Origin: CAZCDM01 sp964497475
Lineage (GTDB): Bacteria > Planctomycetota > Phycisphaerae > SM23-33
NCBI GenBank assembly: GCA_964497475.1
Contig: CAZCDM010000092.1
Span: 1-9,838, forward strand
Length of the DNA: 9,838 bases
Direction: 5' to 3'
In this document: piece by piece, positions 6,642-9,838 of the stretch
How the letters are laid out: every line of letters begins with the position of its first letter
Numbering within the stretch: position 1 is the first letter of the stretch
Translations under genes and position numbers: made by a program
Notes under the pieces: model-generated
What the model saw: the letters and a program-made list of their open reading frames with translations, nothing else
Database searches by the model: none
Told to the model about the DNA's origin: nothing

Positions 6642-8023
6642 CTATTCGACCAGGACGCGGCGGACGCGCTGGCCGAGGCGGCAGGTGAGTTCGTAGGGAA
6701 TCGTACCGGCCAGGCGGGCGAGGTTTTCCATCGAGTGCGGGTCGTCCGGCTGATCGGAGATGATCTCGACGACATCGCCCGGCTGGACGTGCGGCGCGTC
6801 GGTCAAGTCGAGGATGACCTGGTCCATGGAGATGCGCCCGCAGACGCCCACGCGCACGCCGCCGACCCGCATGACCGCGCCGCGATTGCTCAGCGACCGC
6901 AGATACCCATCGCCATAGCCCACCGGCACGAGGCCGACGCGGCTGTCGCGGTCGAACGTGTGCGTCAACCCGTAGCCGCACTGGCTGCCGGCCGGCACGA
7001 GGCGCGTCTGCATCAGCCGGGCCTGGAGGCGCAGTACCGGTCGCAGGGGCAGGCGGCGGTGTATGTCGTCCGACGGTGCAATACCATAGCACGCAATGCC
7101 CGGCCGGGCCATGGCCAGGTGCGTCTCGGGCAGGTCGATCAGGGCAGCGGAGTTCGCCGCGTGCAGCGTCAGCGAGGTCGCGTCGCAGATGTCGGCTACT
7201 TCCAGCAGGCGGGCGAGTTGCTGGCGGGTGGCGGATTTGTCGGCTTCGTCGGCTGTGGCGAAATGCGTGTACAGCCCGGTCAGCTCGATCGCGGCCGCCC
7301 GGCGGATCGCGCCGATCAGCCCCGGTGCCTCGTCCGGTGCAATGCCGCTGCGCCCCATGCCCGTGTTGATCTTCACATGCACGCGAGCGGTCGTGCCCAG
7401 CTCGGCTGCGGCGGTCGAAACCAGGTCCACCTCGCGCCGGTCGACAANNNNNNNNNNNNNNNNNNNNNNNNNNNNNNNNNNNNNNNNNNNNNNNNNNNNN
7501 NNNNNNNNNNNNNNNNNNNNNNNNNNNNNNNNNNNNNNNNNNNNNNNGTGCCCAGCTCGGCTGCGGCGGTCGAAACCAGGTCCACCTCGCGCCGGTCGAC
7601 AAGGGTCAGGATGACTCGGCTGGTCAGCAGTGCATCGAGCGTCCCGGCCGGGTCGTCGTCGCTGGTCGCGTCGGCACAGGGGCTGAAGAAAACCATGAGT
7701 TGGCCGTCGTAGCCCATCGCGCGGATGGCGAGGGCTTCGTCGGGGCTGGCCACGCAGAGCCCGTCGGTCAGCTCGCGGAAGATCGGCAGCAGCAGCGCAA
7801 GGCCGTGGCCGTAGCAGTCGCACTTGACCGTCGGGCACAGCAGCGTGCCAGCCGGTAGCTCGGCCCGAAGCAGCCGGAGGTTGTGACGCAATGCCGATGC
7901 GGACAGCTCGGCGGTGAGATACCCGCCCCGGCCGATGCGTTGCGGCTCGCCCGGCCCGGCTGGGGTGCGGGGCGTGAGCGTCACGGACGGTTCATTCAGG
8001 CTGGCAGCGGGGTTGGATTCCAT
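6642..8023 (-). CDS. alr: Alanine racemase (split by an assembly gap)
   Basis: This PLP enzyme interconverts L- and D-alanine, supplying D-alanine for peptidoglycan. As drawn, the gene is broken by 100 N with duplicated flanks and its halves lie in different frames. Deleting 155 bases (7448-7602) gives one continuous 408-aa frame, so the gene is treated as intact. In that numbering the PLP lysine is K67 in VKCDCYGHG, where most family members have a variant of VKANAYGHG. TGMGRSGI (169-176), THFATADE (201-208) and RPGIACYG (255-262) follow. The second catalytic base is Y299 in QCGYGL, and GRISMDQ (344-350) lies in the C-terminal beta domain. About 34 N-terminal residues precede the family core. 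The ATG at 8021-8023 is provisional, with no clear Shine-Dalgarno. The in-frame TTG at 8075 is unlikely because it lies inside a terminator. No promoter is evident, so transcription may depend on read-through from the regulator gene. Confidence 0.93.
7393..7602. repeat. 55-bp direct repeat bordering the N gap (probable assembly artefact)
   Basis: The bases at 7393-7447 and 7548-7602 are identical over 55 positions and end exactly at the two edges of the N run as overlapping contig ends would. The left copy stops at the first N, and the right copy begins at the first base after the last N. Collapsing to a single copy restores the alr frame. A fixed overlap of this size is typical of unmerged de Bruijn contig ends. 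Confidence 0.9.
7448..7547. other. Scaffold gap of exactly 100 N
   Basis: The run contains 100 undetermined bases, a conventional placeholder length rather than a measured distance. Given the identical 55-bp borders, the true gap length is probably negative (an overlap). Confidence 0.98.
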
Positions 8024-8056
8024 GAGGGTGGGATCTCGACCGGCTGGCCGATCGAT

Positions 8057-8089
8057 AAAAGACAAGCGGCGGGCCAATCGACCCGCCGC
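8057..8089 (-). terminator. Intrinsic terminator after the sigma54 activator gene
   Basis: Read on the minus strand, GCGGCGGGTC and GGCCCGCCGC form a 10-bp stem (one G-U pair) with a GATT loop, followed by TTGTCTTTT. It starts 23 bases after the activator stop codon and ends 33 bases before the alr ATG. It should separate the two genes, or partly attenuate transcription into alr. Confidence 0.88.
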
Positions 8090-8112
8090 GTCGGTCTTGC
8101 AGGGCAGACTTT

Positions 8113-9144
8113 TCAGGCCAGATCGTACTGTTTCATTTTCCGCAGTAGCGTCGAGCGGTGAATGCCCAAGATATCCGCAGCCCGAGACTTGTTGTGGTTC
8201 GTCTCGGCCAGGGCGGCATGAATCGCCTGGATTTCGTTCTGCTCGATGCTTGCGGTCGGGGGGGACGGACCAGTCGGGCCGCGGGCCATGGCGAACTCGG
8301 CCGGTGCTTCAACGTTGGCGTGCTCGGCCTGGTCGCCCTCGGCGTACTGGTCGTCCCAGATATCCGGCTGGGGCGGTAGCGGGGGCAGGTCGGCCGCGTA
8401 GAGACGCTCGACCCAGGCACACAGCTCGCGGACATTACCGGGCCAGTTGTATTCCATCAGGGCCCGGCGGACATCGGCGGGAGCCTCGCGGCGGTCCTGG
8501 CCGTACTCGGCGGCGAAGACGTCGAGGTAGTGATCCAGCAGCAGTTCAATATCTTCCCGGCGATGGCGGAGCGAGGGGATCTGGATGCGGACGATATTGA
8601 GGCGGTGGTAGAGGTCGCGGCGGAAAGAGCCTTTGGCGACGGCCTTGGCCAGGGAGCGGTTCGTCGCAGCGACGAAGCGGACGTTGACCTGGACGGCCTG
8701 GGTTCCGCCGACGGGGGTGACTTCGTCTTCCTGCAGCAGGCGCAGCAGCTTGGGCTGGAGGTGCAGGGGCAGTTCGCCGATCTCGTCGAGGAACAGCGTG
8801 CCGTTATCGGCCGCTCGGACCATACCCAGCGTATCGCCCTGGGCGCCGGTGAACGAGCCCTTGACGTGGCCGTAGAACTGGCTCTCGAAGAGGCTCTCGG
8901 CGACGGCGGGGCAGTTGACGGGGATGAAGGCCTGCTCGCCACGGCTGGAACGGTCATGAATCCGCCGGGCGATGAGTTCCTTGCCCGTGCCCGATTCGCC
9001 TTCCAGCAGCACGATGCAGTCATTGCCGGCTACCGCGCCGACGATGCGAAGCATCTCGAGAAACGCGGGACTTTGGCCGATGAGCTTGTCATCCTGCGCG
9101 GTGTCAATAATCGCTTGTTCAGTAGTCTCTCTTCTACTGGACAT
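8113..9144 (-). CDS. Sigma54-dependent transcriptional activator, AAA+ and Fis HTH, no receiver domain
   Basis: This 343-aa protein is a bacterial enhancer-binding protein that uses ATP hydrolysis to remodel RNA polymerase carrying sigma54. Only about 20 residues precede the AAA+ domain, so there is no receiver, PAS or GAF sensory domain. Visible are Walker A GESGTGKE (49-56), the sigma54-contact loop as GSFTGA (96-101) in place of the usual GAFTGA, Walker B TLFLDEIGE (116-124), FRRDLYHRLN (174-183) with the arginine-finger region, and WPGNVREL (234-241). A linker of about 50 residues rich in Pro, Asp, Glu and Ala leads to a Fis-type HTH (about 303-343) with SRAADILGIHRSTLLRKM. The ATG at 9142-9144 is chosen because the family homology starts just after it, a GAGAGAGAG run lies 8 nt upstream, and the longer in-frame start (TTG 9376-9378) would overlap the -35 element. 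Its targets are not visible in this window. Confidence 0.93.
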   Translation of the reverse strand: MSSRRETTEQAIIDTAQDDKLIGQSPAFLEMLRIVGAVAGNDCIVLLEGESGTGKELIARRIHDRSSRGEQAFIPVNCPAVAESLFESQFYGHVKGSFTGAQGDTLGMVRAADNGTLFLDEIGELPLHLQPKLLRLLQEDEVTPVGGTQAVQVNVRFVAATNRSLAKAVAKGSFRRDLYHRLNIVRIQIPSLRHRREDIELLLDHYLDVFAAEYGQDRREAPADVRRALMEYNWPGNVRELCAWVERLYAADLPPLPPQPDIWDDQYAEGDQAEHANVEAPAEFAMARGPTGPSPPTASIEQNEIQAIHAALAETNHNKSRAADILGIHRSTLLRKMKQYDLA

Positions 9145-9163
9145 GTTTTGTACTCTCTCTCGT

Positions 9164-9181
9164 CTGGTACTACTGGTACTA
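9164..9181. repeat. Tandem 9-bp repeat in the activator leader
   Basis: CTGGTACTA occurs twice head to tail (9164-9172 and 9173-9181), 20-37 bases upstream of the activator ATG and downstream of its predicted transcription start. Each unit contains the palindrome GTAC, so the pair could be a binding site for a dimeric regulator, including the activator itself. Function is unproven. Confidence 0.4.
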
Positions 9182-9349
9182 GGTGAGTGACGTTGCAGTC
9201 CGGGGGCAGAGGATTCGCCGCGATGACGCACGGGGAGCAAAAGGCTGGTCCAGAACAGGACCGCCAAAGGACGGAGAAGTTCCGCCTCGGAAGTACAACA
9301 TTCACTATAAGCGTGTATGAGCTCCTGAGCAGGGAGCCTTACTGTCATC

Positions 9350-9378
9350 ACTATATCGCAGTTCCGGGGAGTTGACAA
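9350..9378 (-). promoter_or_regulatory. Sigma70-type promoter of the sigma54 activator gene, with upstream A/T tract
   Basis: On the minus strand, TTGTCA (9378-9373, five of six consensus bases) and TATAGT (9355-9350, five of six) are separated by exactly 17 bp. An almost pure A/T tract (9382-9395) sits directly upstream of the -35, where an UP element would bind the polymerase alpha subunit. Transcription should start near 9343, leaving a leader of about 200 nt before the ATG at 9144. That leader holds several short hairpins (9321-9337, 9280-9292, 9247-9262) and the 9-bp tandem repeat. The 339 bases between the two divergent genes (9145-9483) contain no other convincing gene. Confidence 0.7.
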
Positions 9379-9464
9379 GAGAAAAAAATAAAAAAGTCCG
9401 TTTGGAATTTCATCGCACCCGACTATGCATCAAAAACGACGAGTATCCTATCCTTTTTGTTTCG

Positions 9465-9470
9465 TATAAA
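9465..9470 (+). promoter_or_regulatory. Possible -10 element for the rightward genes
   Basis: TATAAA, continued as TAAT, lies in an AT-rich patch 13 bases before the ATG of the small peptide. No matching -35 hexamer was found at normal spacing. If real, the transcript would begin about 7 nt before that ATG, making it almost leaderless. Confidence 0.25.
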
Positions 9471-9483
9471 TAATTTAACCCCC

Positions 9484-9570
9484 ATGCCCAAAACGCTGAT
9501 ATTTGCATTGTTGGCCGGGCTGATCGTATATTTCCTGCGCAGACGGCGCAGAATCTACGGAAAGCCATAG
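9484..9570 (+). CDS. Possible 28-aa single-span membrane peptide
   Basis: A short ATG-to-TAG frame encodes 28 residues. After MPKT comes a hydrophobic run, LIFALLAGLIVYFL, then five consecutive arginines and a short polar end (IYGKP). This is the pattern of a single transmembrane helix with its positively charged C-terminus in the cytoplasm. It sits 28 bases before the membrane protein starting at 9599 and could be its co-transcribed partner. No Shine-Dalgarno precedes the ATG. An in-frame TTG at 9457 is an alternative start. No family is recognised. A chance frame of this length is entirely possible, so this is a candidate only. Confidence 0.35.
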   Translation: MPKTLIFALLAGLIVYFLRRRRRIYGKP

Positions 9571-9598
9571 CGTAATATACCCAAGGAAAACGAGTTAG

Positions 9599-9838
9599 AT
9601 GGCAGAATCCACCTCAAGCCCACCCAGAGGATGGTCGCGACACTTGTGTTGTGGTCTGGGGATGAAGTCTGCGGCCATTTTGCTCTATCTCGTTGTTACC
9701 GTGGTATTTGCAGGCGCATGGTACTATTCACGTGCCGTCAGTCAGTTGCTCAGCACGCGTGATGTGGAAGATGCTCATCGGCTGGGACGGGCTGTGAGTC
9801 TCACGGCCGAGGGGTACATGAACCTGCCCTTTAAAAAG
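9599..9838 (+). CDS. N-terminus of a membrane protein, possibly a sensor kinase (runs off the window)
   Basis: The frame is open from the ATG at 9599 to the window end, giving 80 residues with no stop. A polar N-terminus (SSPPRGWSRH) is followed by one strong membrane span (about residues 24-43). The segment after it, SRAVSQLLSTRDVEDAHRLG and onward, looks like the start of an extracytoplasmic helix. This topology and the wording of the segment after the span resemble the start of membrane-bound histidine kinases or chemoreceptor-like sensors, but no catalytic domain is visible here. AAGGA (9583-9587) lies 11 nt upstream of the ATG, somewhat far. The gene is divergent from the sigma54 activator. 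Because that activator lacks a receiver domain, a kinase here would need a different response regulator, perhaps beyond the window. Confidence 0.65.
   Translation, partial: MAESTSSPPRGWSRHLCCGLGMKSAAILLYLVVTVVFAGAWYYSRAVSQLLSTRDVEDAHRLGRAVSLTAEGYMNLPFKK

Noticed and set aside
7393..7602. True tandem duplication or mobile insertion inside alr
   Set aside because: The repeat ends coincide exactly with the edges of a 100-N placeholder, and collapsing it restores the frame. Assembly artefact is far simpler.
4804..7712. Very long frames on both strands overlapping serA and alr, running through the N gap
   Set aside because: They are shadows of SerA and Alr in other frames. The stretch of N merely fails to interrupt them, and no domain is recognisable.
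8075..8077. TTG at 8075-8077 as the alr start
   Set aside because: It lies inside the terminator hairpin of the upstream gene, and the 18 added residues have no family similarity.
9145..9378. N-terminal extension of the sigma54 activator to the TTG at 9376-9378
   Set aside because: The start would sit in the -35 element of a good promoter. The extra 78 residues resemble no sensory domain, and the ATG at 9144 has a purine-rich site upstream.
1..9838. CRISPR array, transposase, phage genes, tRNA or rRNA
   Set aside because: No repeat-spacer periodicity, terminal inverted repeats, transposase motifs or tRNA-like cloverleaf was seen anywhere in the window.

Overview
The window is GC-rich chromosomal DNA from a bacterium, very probably a draft or metagenome-assembled scaffold, since it contains a placeholder run of exactly 100 N. 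The gene complement (long SerA beside a class V aminotransferase, a receiver-less sigma54 activator, CorA/MscS pair) and the style of the proteins suggest a Planctomycetota-like (Phycisphaerae-type) organism. That assignment is an impression from the sequence, not a demonstrated result.

Layout. At the left edge a thioredoxin-reductase-like flavoprotein (90-1109, +) converges on a two-gene minus-strand operon, corA (2280-3374) followed one base later by an MscS-family channel gene (1103-2278). The tails of the reductase and mscS genes overlap by 7 bp. A 0.2 kb divergent region (3375-3587) then carries a near-consensus sigma70 promoter, whose spacer is filled by a 14-bp palindrome, and a highly foldable leader of about 115 nt. 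This leader precedes a class V (SPT/AGT-type) aminotransferase gene (3588-4730) and serA (4855-6486), which together look like the first two steps of the phosphorylated serine pathway. A strong intrinsic terminator (6529-6556) closes that unit.

On the minus strand, facing serA, lies alanine racemase (alr, 6642-8023). It is interrupted by the 100-N gap, which is bordered on both sides by the same 55-bp sequence. Removing the gap plus one copy (155 bases) restores one intact 408-aa frame, so the duplication is almost certainly an assembly artefact. Upstream of alr is a strong terminator (8057-8089) that ends a sigma54-type activator gene (8113-9144, -). This activator has an AAA+ domain and a Fis-type HTH but no receiver domain. 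It is served by a well-formed sigma70 promoter at 9350-9378 with an adjacent A/T tract and a leader of about 200 nt.

At the right edge, divergent from the activator, are a possible 28-aa single-span membrane peptide (9484-9570) and the N-terminus of a membrane protein (9599 to the window end) that resembles the start of a membrane-anchored sensor.

Most of the window is housekeeping: redox, ion homeostasis, serine and D-alanine synthesis. The parts least explained by known families are the structured leader before the serine genes, and the regulator/peptide/sensor junction at the right end. No mobile element, CRISPR array, tRNA or rRNA gene was seen.
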